This document shows positions 11,101 to 24,300 of a stretch of 64,000 bases of DNA, one piece after another. The position numbers and the translations under genes are program-made. Numbering within the stretch: position 1 is the stretch's first letter; each line of letters starts with the position of its first letter. The DNA comes from Typhlomys cinereus. Taxonomy: Eukaryota > Chordata > Mammalia > Rodentia > Platacanthomyidae. Under the pieces are notes generated by a model, which made no database searches, was not told the DNA's origin, and worked only from the letters and a program-made list of their open reading frames with translations. Location: NCBI GenBank assembly GCA_023101885.1, contig JALPQD010000403.1, forward strand, positions 1,330,685 through 1,394,684, in the 5' to 3' direction.

Positions 11101-14100
11101 AACAAGAAAATTTTCAAGATGTTGTTGTGCACGATAATGCCCTATGGGTAAAATTGATTTAGACAACTTTGAGGAATTCTGTTCTGTTATTTCACGTTGA
11201 GAGAAGGCTTGTTATTTTAGATTTAGGAGGATTCTCTTGATGTGTGAAAATAAGAACTGGTCTTCTGGTGTTACTTATTCTCCATTAAAGATGCTGTTCT
11301 TATTGGCAATTGATGGGGCAATGGGATGAGCATGGCTTAAATGTTCTCTTCCTCAGGTCTGTCAAGAGCCCAATTACAAGCAAAAGGATTGCTAATATCA
11401 TTGAGCACATGACCTATGAGGTCTTCAAGTATGCTGCCCGAGGCTTGTACGAGGAACATAAGTTCCTATTCACTTTGCTGCTGACCTGAAGATAGACATT
11501 CAGAGGAGTCGAATCAAGCATGAAGAGTTCCTCACTTTTATTAAAGGTCAGTGGAAAGTACTGACCGCAGTACGGATGTCTGGATTAACGTGCTTGTTCT
11601 TTGTTGTAATTTATTTTATTATTTTTTGGTTGCCATAGTTTCCTTGCATTTTGTTTGGGATACACTTCTGTGAGCCATTTTATTTAGCCATTTATTAATT
11701 AATTAATGTGCATGGAAGATCTACTGCTTCCCAGGGCATGGAACAGATACTTCAGCCGGCAAAACTCCTTGCAGAGTGCCTGTGTATTTAGAAAAAGTAA
11801 TGAAATATGTAAATGATGTAACATGTGGGAATCTGGAGAGCAGTCTGGAAAAAATAACAGCAAAGGGAGGAAGGAAAGTTATAGTGAATGAGATATAAGG
11901 GTAATGGTTACTTTTAACTATTGCTGTGAGAGAGCACCCAAAGCCAAGCAACTTAAGGGAGAAAGGGAGATTTATTCAACTTATGGTTCCAAAGGGGCGA
12001 TACAGTCGCTCATGGTAGAGGCGGCATGGTTGGCCGAAGTTGGAGGAGACTATGTCACTGCAGACATCTTGGAAGCTGGCAGCTACAAGACTGCTTGCTG
12101 CAAAAGCAAACTTCTCCTGGAGGTAGGGTGGGACTAATCCACCTCAAGGCCCACCCCTTGTGACTGCCTTCCTCCAGCAAGGCTCCGCCTCTCAAGGTGC
12201 CATGACCTTGCCAAACACATGAGACTGTGGGGGACACATCTCAAACCACGATATAAGGGTATACTAAAACTGTAAATGGGCTTATTTCCATTTGCTTCCA
12301 GTAGAGCAGAGTTTCCTTGGACATCGGCAGCTGATCACAAGTTTGAAACAGCAGAAAGCAATGGCAATAAGAACAGTTACAGGGAGAATATTAAAGACAG
12401 GGGAGACCTGGTCAAAGACGCCAGAGGAAATGAGTGTGGTGTGTGTGCAGAAAGCAAAGTGACCAGGGTTTGGGGCAGAGTAAGTGAGGTAACTCATTCA
12501 TTCCATGGGCCGCTCATTCTGCACCTACTGATGATGAGTTGGAGCATATAGCTGAGTGGGGGGCTGACAGATGTGCATTTGTAGTCACATTCAGTATTCT
12601 TAGTGATGTCTAATTATTGTATGTAGTAGTGGGTTTATTTAGACATACAAGTTTTTATTTTTTTTCTACTTTTATAAACATATTGAGTATTCATCTCAAC
12701 TTCCCTCCTTCCCCTCTCCCTTCTACTCTTTTGCCTGTCTGTTTCTATGGACCCCAGAGTTCACTCTGGCTTGTCTACTCCTCAAGGCTCCGTGGTATAT
12801 CAAGTTACCTCTCTTCAGGCCACCTTTCCATGAGCCTTTCCCTTCATTCCTCCACCTTTAGACTGTGAGTTCCCATTCTATGGGTATAACAGCAGCTACC
12901 TGCTGAGCAGTTTGATGCGCTATAAGACACACAGGTTTGATCCTCCCACACGCAGATTCTCCTGTCTCCCCCTGCTGCTAGTTCCTTTCCTTGCCCAGTT
13001 TCACTTCTGCTTTCATGACATATAAACACAAATGACTTATGTGTCTGGGACAAATGAGAGAAAACATGTAACCTGTGACTTTCTGCATTTTATTTCCTTT
13101 AATATGGTGATCTTCAGTTGTGCCCGTTTCCCTGAAAATAGTGTGACATCACTTTTCATGGCTGAGTAAAACTCCGTTGTGTTGTGTTGCTATTGTTGCT
13201 GCTGCTGCTATTGCTGCTGTAGAGGTGTGTATGTGTGTCAGTTATTTTCTTCATCGGTTGTGGGCACCTACACTGATTTCGTAACTTAATGTTTTGAGTA
13301 GTGTTGTATTTGACATTTGACATAGATATACACGTATTTCTGGGCCATGTTGACTGTGAACCCTTTGTGTACATATGAAGGAGCAGTAGAGCTGGATCAG
13401 TTTCCTCAGTGACTAGACTAATGTACATTCCCATGAGTAGTGTGCAAGTGTATCCTTGCCAGCTTTTATTGTTACTTATTTTTATTAGACAGATCTTCTG
13501 AATTGGGACGAGATGACATCTCATTAATTTTGGTTTGTGTTTCCCCAGTAGCTAAGGATGTGAACTTTTTCATGTGTATTGGCTATTTGTACTTCATCAG
13601 TTCATTTTATTATCCCATATACTGATTGGATTGTTCAGTTTTGTCATGGTTTGAGATGTGTCCCCCACAGTCTCATGTGTTTGGCAAGGTCATGGCACCT
13701 TGAGAGGTGGAGCCTTGCTGGAGGAAGGCAGTCAGAAGGGGTGGGCCTTGAGGTGGATGAGTCCCACCCTACCTCCAGGAGAAGTCTGCCTTTGCAGCAA
13801 GCAGTCTGCAGCTCTCAGCTTCCAAGATGTCTGCGGTGATGTAGCCTCCTTCAGCTTTGGCCAGCCAGCCATGCCACCTCCACTTTGAAAGAATGTATCT
13901 CCCCTCTGGAATCATAAGCTGAACAAATATCCCTTTCTCCCTTAAGTTGCTTGATTTTGAGTGTTCTCTAACAGCAATAATTAAGAGTAACCATTACAAG
14001 CTTCTTGATGTTTAAGTATTTATCTAAGTTATTCACAAGTTCTAGATATTTATCCTTGCTCAGTCACATAGCTGAAAAAAATTTTTGTATTTAGATGGGT

Positions 14101-17100
14101 GGTTTGAGAAGCACTAGTGTTGGTTCATCTCTGAAGAGCTCATAGAATTCAGTTGTGAATCCCTTGGGCCCTGAACTTTCTTGAGTTGTGTGCCTTTTTT
14201 CTGCTTTATTCTTATTACTTGCCATCGATCACTTGAAATAACCTCTCAGTTTAATTTTGACACATTATGTAAGTGCATCCATTGCTGGAATAAAGGTTTC
14301 AAAAGTATGCACTCATGATTTGGGAAGTCCAAATGATTTTCATTGGTTTCTGTTTTAATATGTCTCTTTGAATCTTGAACTTTATAAATTTGATATTCTC
14401 TTTCTTTTGGTTATATTGATTAAGGATTTGTTAGTTTCTCTACATTGCTTACTGATTTTTTGCCTCACTGATTTTTTGAATACCTTCATCCCCATTTCAT
14501 TACTTTATGCTCTGCCATTACTATTTCTATGTACTGATTTGGTCTTGTACTTGTGTTCTAGGACCTAGATGTACATCATTTAATTATTTATTTGAAATTT
14601 CCTTTTTTCCTCTTAGAACTGATTTCATATATCATACAGGTTTGATATATTATGTTTTCATTTTAATTCAATTCAAGATTTTAAAAATTGTCCCTCCTAA
14701 TTTCTTTGATAACTTATTAATTTTTCGATCTTCATTATTTTGCGTGTTTCCTACAGTTTCTCCTGTTGATTTTTAGTTTTATTTCAGTATGGTAGAATAG
14801 AAAACAATAAATTATTCCAGATTTTTATTCATTAAAACTCTTTTTATCCAAAAATATAGTGCATGTTAGAGAAAGTTCCACAGGCTCTGAGAATGTGCAC
14901 TTTGCAATGTTTAGGTGACATGCACCATAGAGGTCTGAAGTCTATTTGCTCTGCAATGACTATGATGTTTCTTTGACAATGTTTTGGACCTATTTTTTGG
15001 GGAGAGTGGGAAACTGATTGTTACTTTGTTGTAGTCAATCTGTTATGTTTACATCCGGTAGTATTTGTGTCATGAAATTGGGTAAATTATATTCCATGCA
15101 TATTTGTCTAGGACTGTTATGTCCTTTAATGAATTATTCTCTTAATCGACTTAAAAGTACCTCTTTATCTCTTCTAATTTTTAAAGTCTATTTTTTCAGA
15201 TGGTAAAATAACTATGGCTGATTTCTAATTTTATTTACTCAGAATGCCTTTCTCCATTCTTTGACCTTAAGACATGCATTATCTTTGCCAGCAAATATTT
15301 CTTTCAGTTATTTCCTTATGGTGTGTTTGTGCCTGTGTCTGTGTGTTTTTGTCTGTGTGTGGGTAGATGCACGTACGGAGGTCAGAGGACAGCTTTGAAA
15401 AGTTTGTTCTCTCTTTCCACCATGTGGATCCCAGCGTCTAGTTCGGGTGATAAGGCTGAGACACGAGCATCTTTACCTGGTCGAGCCATCTTGTCAGTGT
15501 GAGATGCAGTTCTTAAAAACAATAAGTAGTTAGGGGCAAATGTATTTTTTTTAAATAGACTGTGCTAATCTGTGTCTTTTGTTTGGAAAACTGAGGCCAT
15601 AAATATTTGATATTATTATTGAAGACTATGTATTAATTTGTCACTGGCTATTATGTAATGCTTTTCCCCTATTCTTTATTTGTGTGACTTTTGTTCTGAG
15701 GACTTTCATAATTTCCTGTGGTCTTGAGTGTGTTTCTTTATCTTTAGTGCATGTGAGTCATCCAGGAATCTTCTGTGGTGGTTAAGAACGGGTCTTCAGT
15801 AGACACAAAATCTGTTGACGTCCTGATCTGAGAATTTCATAATCCAGAACTATGAGCAGAATGTTACCCAAATGGTCTTCTGTTATAAGAACTCCAATAG
15901 ACTAATGCCAAAACAACAATTTTTAGCTACTGGTCTTTTATTTATCTCTAAGATAGTAGCATATCAACTTTGGAGTTATGCAGATTTAGCTATATTATCA
16001 GCAAAAGGACAGGAGTCAGTGACTAATTGAAGTTGGATAAATATAAGGCATATGACCTTATATGTTACCGTGTTATCCAGAAATAGATCCTTTCCCCAAG
16101 ACACAACAATTTCTTGTGTTCCATTGTACATTTTTGGACCTGGCAAGATACTCACAACATAGATGCTGTCTGCTAAACTGTGCTCAGTATTTCTGCCTAT
16201 GATGAACATTCTTGCCTTTCCAAGAATAGCCTTTTTCTCACCCACTGGCAAGTACCTATTTTTTTTCCACTTTGCTAGAAAATGGAAAGTTGCCATGGAA
16301 ATCGGTGCAGCAAGTATTTAGCACAGTGCCACTGTCATTAGGTCTTTAGCTTCTCCCTGGAGTTAAAACAATCCGTTTTCATTTTATGGGCTAATATTTC
16401 CATTGAAATGGCTTCAAGGCCCCATTTACTCTGCTATAAATACCCTAAGATCGATTTGGCAAAAGAATACAATTTACTAGTGTACATGGCATCTGGATTA
16501 AGTAGAGAGAGGCTCAATAAATATATTGAACATGATTATTATGTTTACAACCTGCTCTGTTCAACAAAGAACTGTTAATGGTGGCCAAGTGTATTGTTAT
16601 CCTTTTTAAGAATAATGCTTCATGTGCATTTCCTCTGAAATAGTTTAATGAGTGTGATTTATTAAACAGTATATTTTATCATTTGGAAGATCCTCTAATG
16701 TTTTTTTGACTTAAAATATGATGTTAAACAATTGAAATAGTTTTGAGGTGGCAACAATAATGCTTTTAAGGTGTCATTTATCATTTGGTGCTGTGATAGT
16801 GCCATGAGTTATGCGGGTTTAGGTATATTACCAGCAAAAGGACAGGAGTCAGTGACCAACTGAAGTTGGCCAAATATAAGGTATATAACTTAGATGTAGA
16901 TGTGCTCAACATGTAATTTACAGAAGAGATCCCTTAAAACATATTTAGTGCTATTGACATTAGTAGACAATTCTATACTTAGAATAGTCTTATGCCAATA
17001 GAAGTCCATTCTTAATATTGAGAAGAATTGCTCATTTAGTGACTTCTGTCACTACTTCTGTCCTATGTGTGATCTCATGCCTGAATCATGATGCTTAGGT

Positions 17101-18259
17101 GAGCATCATTCACATTTTAACATTTAGAAATACAATCTCAGACCTTGACTCTCTGGAAGGGATCCAGCGTTTGCATGTTCGAGTTCTATTAATGATCCTT
17201 GAATGTGGTTTTCTAAAATCACCTTTCTATACTTACAGTTTAAAAATATTTTTCAATTTTATTTTTATCACTGTACTTAATGCCAAGTTATTGAAATCAA
17301 AATACATTAAGGAAAAACATTTAATTAAGATAGACTGTTTTATAGCAAAGAAAGAAACAGCAACTGCTTTGTGTTTAACTTTCAGGTGGGGCTTCCTTGG
17401 ACCTCAAGGCCTGTCCTCCTAAACCATCGAAATGGATCCTAGACATGACTTGGCTGAATCTGGTGGAACTTAGCAAGCTTAGACAGTTTTCAGACATACT
17501 CGATCAGGTATCTTGTTCTTTTTTGTCACCAGCTGCCATGCTTATAGAAGAGAGAGGCTTCTTGCCTTTGCCACCTTTAGAAGGTATCCCATATGCTTGT
17601 CTTTCCCGCCGCTCTTCCACTGTGGGCATGGACGGGTAGTGTAGGAATAAGTGTGTCCAGAAAGTTGATCAGTAGCTTAACTATCTTCATTTGCATAATC
17701 TACCACTGAGTGAAGCAGAAAAAAAATCTCACAGACCCCATGATTCAATTAAATTGAATAGTGAGTCGTATGCATAATTATATGCTTGTGTTCTTGTAGA
17801 GATTAAACAGGAAGAAGCATTTCTTCCTCTACTCAATTTTCTTCTTGAAAATTGTGTCTTTCTTCTTCTTCCTTCCTCACTCCTCCCAGTTGCCTCTTAA
17901 GCACTGTTAGTGCTAATTTCCCATTCAACAGGGTCGGATCCAGAATCACCCAGGAGGCAGGGCTCCAGGCACATCTGTAAGGGATCTAGATTAGGGTTCA
18001 TGTCCAAGAATGTATGGGAGAGAGTATTTCGATCAGCCTAACTGATGTGGGAAGACCTCTCTTAACCGTGGGACCATTCATTGGAGGGGATTCTGAACCT
18101 AAACGGGAAAGTAGGCTGAACATAGGCATTTGCTATCCTTTGTTTCCTGATTGTGGATGTCAAAAGGCCAGGTGCTTTAAGCTTCTGCTTTAACGTCTCC
18201 GTCATGATGGACTTCTGATCTGTGAGCCAGACAGATACAGATACATTCCCCTTGGTTTC

Positions 18260-18304
<45 letters not shown>

Positions 18305-21300
18305 TTGTTGGTAGGAGCCAAAAGTACCTGAAGGACATTAATATTTTATTTTATTATTTTGTTTTTGTTTGTATGCATAGCAGAGGGCACTGTGTAAGCC
18401 CTTGAAGCCCCAAGGACGACTTTGGGAATCATCCTGGGTTGTTCTACCTTCTATTTGCAATGCTCTGGGCTTCCCAGGCTCCACCTTCCAGGGTTGAAAT
18501 TGCAGGCTGCTGTCACTTCCACATGGCGTTTTTATGTGCAACCTGGGATCCAAACTCAGGTCCTTCTTCTTGTGAGGCAGAGTCTTAACTCCTGAGCCCT
18601 CTCTCCAGTTCTCCACATGATTTCTTTTATCACAGCAGCAGGAAGGGAGACGACAGTAGGTATCTAGGATAGATCCTCATGCAGACACTAGACTCTTAGG
18701 TAGTGGCTGGCTGTTCAGAATCATTCAGCTCCTCCGGTGTGTATGGAAGTCAAATATGATCACTTGATTTAAGAAGGATGTTCTTGAGATCTGGAGATCA
18801 CAATGCAGTAAGATTGGCAGCAAAGCGACTTTATTTAGGGACAAATCCAAAGGATTTTCTTTTTTCCTTTTGGCCCAGGAAATATCCTGCGCTTATTTAT
18901 TAACTTTCCAAGTTCAACTTCAGCAGATGGCTGAGTTCTGGTGTTTTTTCAGTTTGCCTTGCAACTGCTTGTGCTTTTTGTCATGGGTGTGTCTGGGGTA
19001 TAATCCATTATTTATGTTAAATAATTTAGGGGAGATATTAATATGCTCTGCTTTATTTCCCCATTAGGGTACTTTAATAATCTTTCTTGGATCACTCTGA
19101 GCAGACATTGTTGCCTTTTGGGGAGTGTATCATGTGTCTGAAATCCTACCCATTATGCTGTCCTTCATGACTGAAAGAGATTAATTTTTATTCTTCTTAA
19201 TTCTTTCAAAACATAAATCTCAAGTGAGTTTTCCATTGATTAGACCAAGAAATAAACATGAGATTTTCATCAAAGGGAATATCAGAGGACAGGAGACTCA
19301 ATTAATCTGTAGCTGTTGTTTGTTTAATTGAAATTTATGGTCTGATTGCTTCTCTGAGACTTGCTTCTCATTGGTTTCTGAGTGCTCAGGGTGAAGACAC
19401 TATGTGCTTCTCTGTTTTGACAGTTGCCTCAGGGCAGTTGGTGCCTGATCATCTGTTTGAAGATGATATTAAATGACATGTCTCAAACTACTCCAGATCA
19501 ATAGAGTATTGACCCTAAACTTGTTTATTTAATAACCAGTGTGTGTTAAATGTTTTCCTTTGTGTCAGGAGCAGTGTTGGATAATGATCAGTGAAGGAAT
19601 AAGGTTTATTTTGTGATTGTGATGGATTTTGTGATCAAGTCAGATTTCCCAGAATTAATGAAGATGATGAGTCTCCACTTACCTCATTTGTTACCATAAA
19701 GACATGGAAGAAACCTCACTCCCCAGATCTTTTTTGATTATGGAAACTGGTTGTAGGGTTGAGCTAATATAGACTGACTTCTGTGCAAGTGACATCCTAT
19801 TTTTAGACAACCACACTTTTTGGCTCTAGGATATGGGAGTTAAAAGCAGTGAAGGGATATAGTTCACACTTGTCTGGGATGGTCAGAAGGTTTGATGAAA
19901 AATATCTTTGATCTGTTGCTGGAAGGTTTTCACATGGCCTGTACACACCTTCTCCCATGGTATTTTCAGATATCAAGAAATGAGAAAATGTGGAAAGTCT
20001 GGTTTGATAAAGAAAACCCAGAAGAGGAACCGCTTCCAAATGCATATGATAAGTCTCTTGACTGCTTCCGACGTCTTCTTCTCGTTAGGTCCTGGTGTCC
20101 TGACAGAACCATAGCACAGGTAAGGAGGATGTGTCAAGGGGAAGCACAAGAGAATGTTCTCAAGGAACGTTTCCCTGTAAACTTAAAGCAGTGTTTTAAA
20201 TGTTATTGTCAATAAGAATTTCCTCATAGACATCTGTACTATTTTTTGAGTAAGACCAATGTGATGAATGGAAATGTAAATAAGTACTGACACGTACACC
20301 TTGCTAAGTGATTTATTAAATTTTTGGTTCATGTGGTGCAACAAAAACCAAATGAGAAAAATCACAATGCCAAGAATGGCATTTAAGCATAGCATAAAGG
20401 CACAGTGTGCTCATGTGTGACTTCGGAATAACTCAAAACTAATATGGCTGCTCTAGTTTGCTACTGGGAAATCTTTGAAAGTGGATGGAGTCTTTAACAA
20501 CTACTGCAGATAAGCCAGGGAATCTATAATGGAAAGTAGGACATTTTTACTTACATTCTCCAAGGGGACGGGGCATGCTCAGTAACCCACCTGCAAATCC
20601 ACTCATGTAACACAAAATCATGAAACACAGGCTGGTCCAATGATTTAGTGAGAAAAGAACGATGAGTTTTGCCACTCTGGGTCCTGAGATGACTCTTCCA
20701 TTCATTTTCCTCTTCAGTTTCCTTACTGTTATCCTGCCCTAGTGACTTATCAAATACTTGCTATATTTCAGGAAAGCATAGAGGTGAAGGTTCAAGTGTC
20801 GTTTCTTTCTCCTGTCCTTCTCTCCCTTCCTCTTTTATTTCCATAGGAAATTATTTCAAAGTTTAAATGTGGCCTGAATAACTGATTTATAACATTGCCA
20901 TCTTTTTCTGTTATCCCTGGTTTGATGACAAGTTGTGGATTCTATGACTGGTCACACTTCAGTTTTTTTTTTTTTTTTGCCCACTCTGGTCCCTTCTGTG
21001 TATTTTAAAAGAAATAGAAAAAACAAATCTTTTTTAGTCTTTTAATACTTGACTGTAGTCCTTATAATAACACTTACTGCTGATGTAAGGCCTAGAGGCC
21101 TTTCTGGAAGCATGTTCTATCACTTGAAGTTCTTTTCTCACTTTGGAGTTCTTTTAACTTCTTTGGGAGTATCTTAGAAAGTCTACCAACATAGACAGAC
21201 AGTCCTCCATCTCTGTAAGCAGTATCAGATGCTGACGACCTCTCTGCATGTTGGCTGAGTGTGACTATCAATGTCAGGGATCATTCAACTCTGAAGGGTG

Positions 21301-24300
21301 CTGGGCTGTCACAGGGTATCCCAGGCTCTATACCGGCTGCTCAGATCTGTGCCACGCAAGCATGTTGGTACAAGTGAGGCAGCACCTGCGTTTATTCCTC
21401 TCCCCACGGCCAGTGTGAGTCTGCCCAATTGAGACCAGATGGAACAAAACGTTCTTGGATTTGGAGGGAATCATTTGTGAAAATTCAGTGATTTTTCCTT
21501 TTTTGTCAATGAGGCATTAAGTTTTTACAGATTGGCAGGCTGTGCAGGAACCTGGCTGGCCCACGCCAAGGCAGCTCTTACATGAGTTATACTGGATTTC
21601 CTCTGTTCCCAAGGCATGACTTGTTCTTTTCTGGTCCAACATTCCTGCCCATGTGCCCACTGCAGGGATACTCACCCGTCCGGCCTAGCTAGCTGTCCTT
21701 TGTCCTCTGTCTAGATTAATTCTGTTCACACCCGAGCTTCAGCATCAGCACTTGCAAGCACGCCTTCTCTGATGGATTTCTGCAATATTAATTGGTTTTG
21801 TAACTGCACATCACCTGCAGAATGTAAGTCCTTAAAATTAGTTTATTTCCCATTACTTGGCCACTGTGTGTCTATGCTGAGTGAAGGATACGCTACTCCT
21901 AACAGGTGTCACACATCCTTAACAGAACAGGAGATTGCTAACCAAGATTCGTACCTGTTTTCTCAAGGGAATTTATGGGGATGAGAGGCCCAGCCTTGCC
22001 AGAAATTCTGGTTTTGTTGGTTCAATGGCATGATACCTAGCTTGAGGTTGAAATATTGGAGATGAGAGAATTAATTAATTCTCTCTTTTCCTTTTTGCTT
22101 GTGTGTATGTGTATATGTATATATTCATGTTTACATGTACGTGGAGTTACGTGTGTGTGTGTGTAGGCATGCATATGTATGCACATGTGTGTGAAGGTCC
22201 AAATTTGACTAGGAGTGTCTGTTTTCTTTTATTGTTCTCCACTTTATTTATTTAGGCAACATTTCTCCACAGAACCCAGAATTCACTTAACTGGCTAGTC
22301 TAGTTTGCGACTCACTCTGGGGTCCTCCTCTGCTTCCTGAGTGCTAGGATTAGAGGCAACGGCTACTTCTGCTTGGCTCTCATGGTATCTGGGAATCTGA
22401 ACTTTGGTCCTCAGCCTTGCACAACACATGCTTTATCCAATGAGCCATCTCCTTAGCCTGTGGAGTTCAGTCTTTTTCCTTCACGCATTCTGTAGTTTCA
22501 AATCGGAGACTTTCCTAGGGGTGCAAGAGCATCCTTATGTGATACACAATTCTATCAGACTCAGCTGCAGCCCTTAGACTTGAAGCTAGAAGTAACAGTG
22601 ATTCTGACTTTACCAGCATCTTTTAGGATTCCTTGTATCCTAAAAATTCAGTCATAATGTCCATTATAAGTAAAATAGATTTTCCCGAAATTTATTTCAG
22701 GAGTTGTAAGATGAGGGCTTAGTTCCCCAGTTCACATAAATGCTTGAGTTCATAATAGCTTTTTAATTTTTTGTTAAACTGAATTAACCACAAATTTATG
22801 TCTTTTTGTCACCCACTACTGCACATTCCACCTGGATCATTCTCTCTTCCAGCTAATTTCCTTCTATCACTTATAACTTCCTGGAAGTTTAAACATCTGG
22901 GTTCCATCTAGCGTTCCTGCAGTAGTTAGTGCCTGAGCGTCTTCAAGAGAGTAAATGGACCACCAGCGGGTAAACTGTAGATTATAGACCCCCCCCTTCT
23001 TATCCAGCACCAGTCACAGTTTTTCAGGGTAACATAGCATCCCATATCATTTTCCCTGTTCCACGATGAGATAATAAAGAGCCAGCTTTTGTGGGGGTCT
23101 AGTGGAAGTAGACATTGCATTGAGTATGACTGCCTTGATAAGGACCGTCTCTATATGCGTTGACATGATACTGTCAGTCATTACTTCCCCCCATCTTCCC
23201 TTTCTTAGGTTGTTGCTGCCCTCAGTTCTGCAAAGTTTCCTGAGCTTGACATGGGGAGAAGAATATTGTATGATCCAAAAATTATGTAACATACAAATAC
23301 TGGTGTTTATAAGGGCTTTATTTAATATTTATTAATATTTATTATACTATATTTAAATTAATTAGCAAGTAATAATTATTTCAGAACTGTGTGGTATTTC
23401 ATTTTGCACATAACTATGGAATAATCACATCAAGCTATGAAGTTTATTGGAACATATCCATGTATACATTTCCCAAAGCTTCAAATATTTTGTCACATTT
23501 TTCCTGGTGTGTAGCATAGTAGTTCATGACATGTATGACAGTGTCTACGCTGAGTTGTGTCATGGTACGGGCCATGTTGAACTGTCCACTAGCTTGAGGT
23601 GTATCTTGGTGAGGTACATTGAAGAGATGAGTGCGTGTAGCTGTGGCAGAGAAAGAACTGTGACCATCGGATGCCCAAGCATCCAACACTTGAAGTGCTT
23701 CCTGCTTTCACAGCTGTCTGCTTCTGTGACTTTTGAGTATGGCAAAGAACATGCTAGCAAATTTCTAACATTACCTATAGGAGGCCGCAGAAGACCATGT
23801 GGGCTTAGGTTTAAGCTCGAAACTTTCCTACTGGATCCTGTCAACCTAGAAAAAGCAATGAGAATATAAAAATGAATGGCATGTATGCCCCAAATTCAGT
23901 CGAATTGAGCTCCAGCTCTTTGCACTGTCTCTCAGCTACTGAAACTAGTAAAGGAGAGAAAGGTCAGAATGGGAGATCATTTCCATAGATCATTCCATTG
24001 CTACTGATGACCCCTTACAGTGAGGACAATGACCAGCAATTTCTTGGTCCCTTGGGAGACCAGGAGAACTGCCTTTCCCGAAGGTCAGGAGTAGTTGCGA
24101 AGGCAAGAAAACTTGCACACTTTACCAACCAGCGCAGCTTTCTTCTTCCTTTGCTGATACCTTGGTGTTGCAGTTACTCTGCATGTCGTCAATGACTGCA
24201 TGAGAAAATGGCTTATGGGGCGGCAAGGGGCTTCATTCTGGTTACAGGGTTGCCCCTCTCACTCACACTTGCCAGGAGAGTCCACACCAACACTAGGGTC

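Noticed and set aside
13658..13888. 76-codon frame similar to frames at 222 and 2315
   Set aside because: The similarity between them comes from shared family A LTR sequence, not from a gene family.
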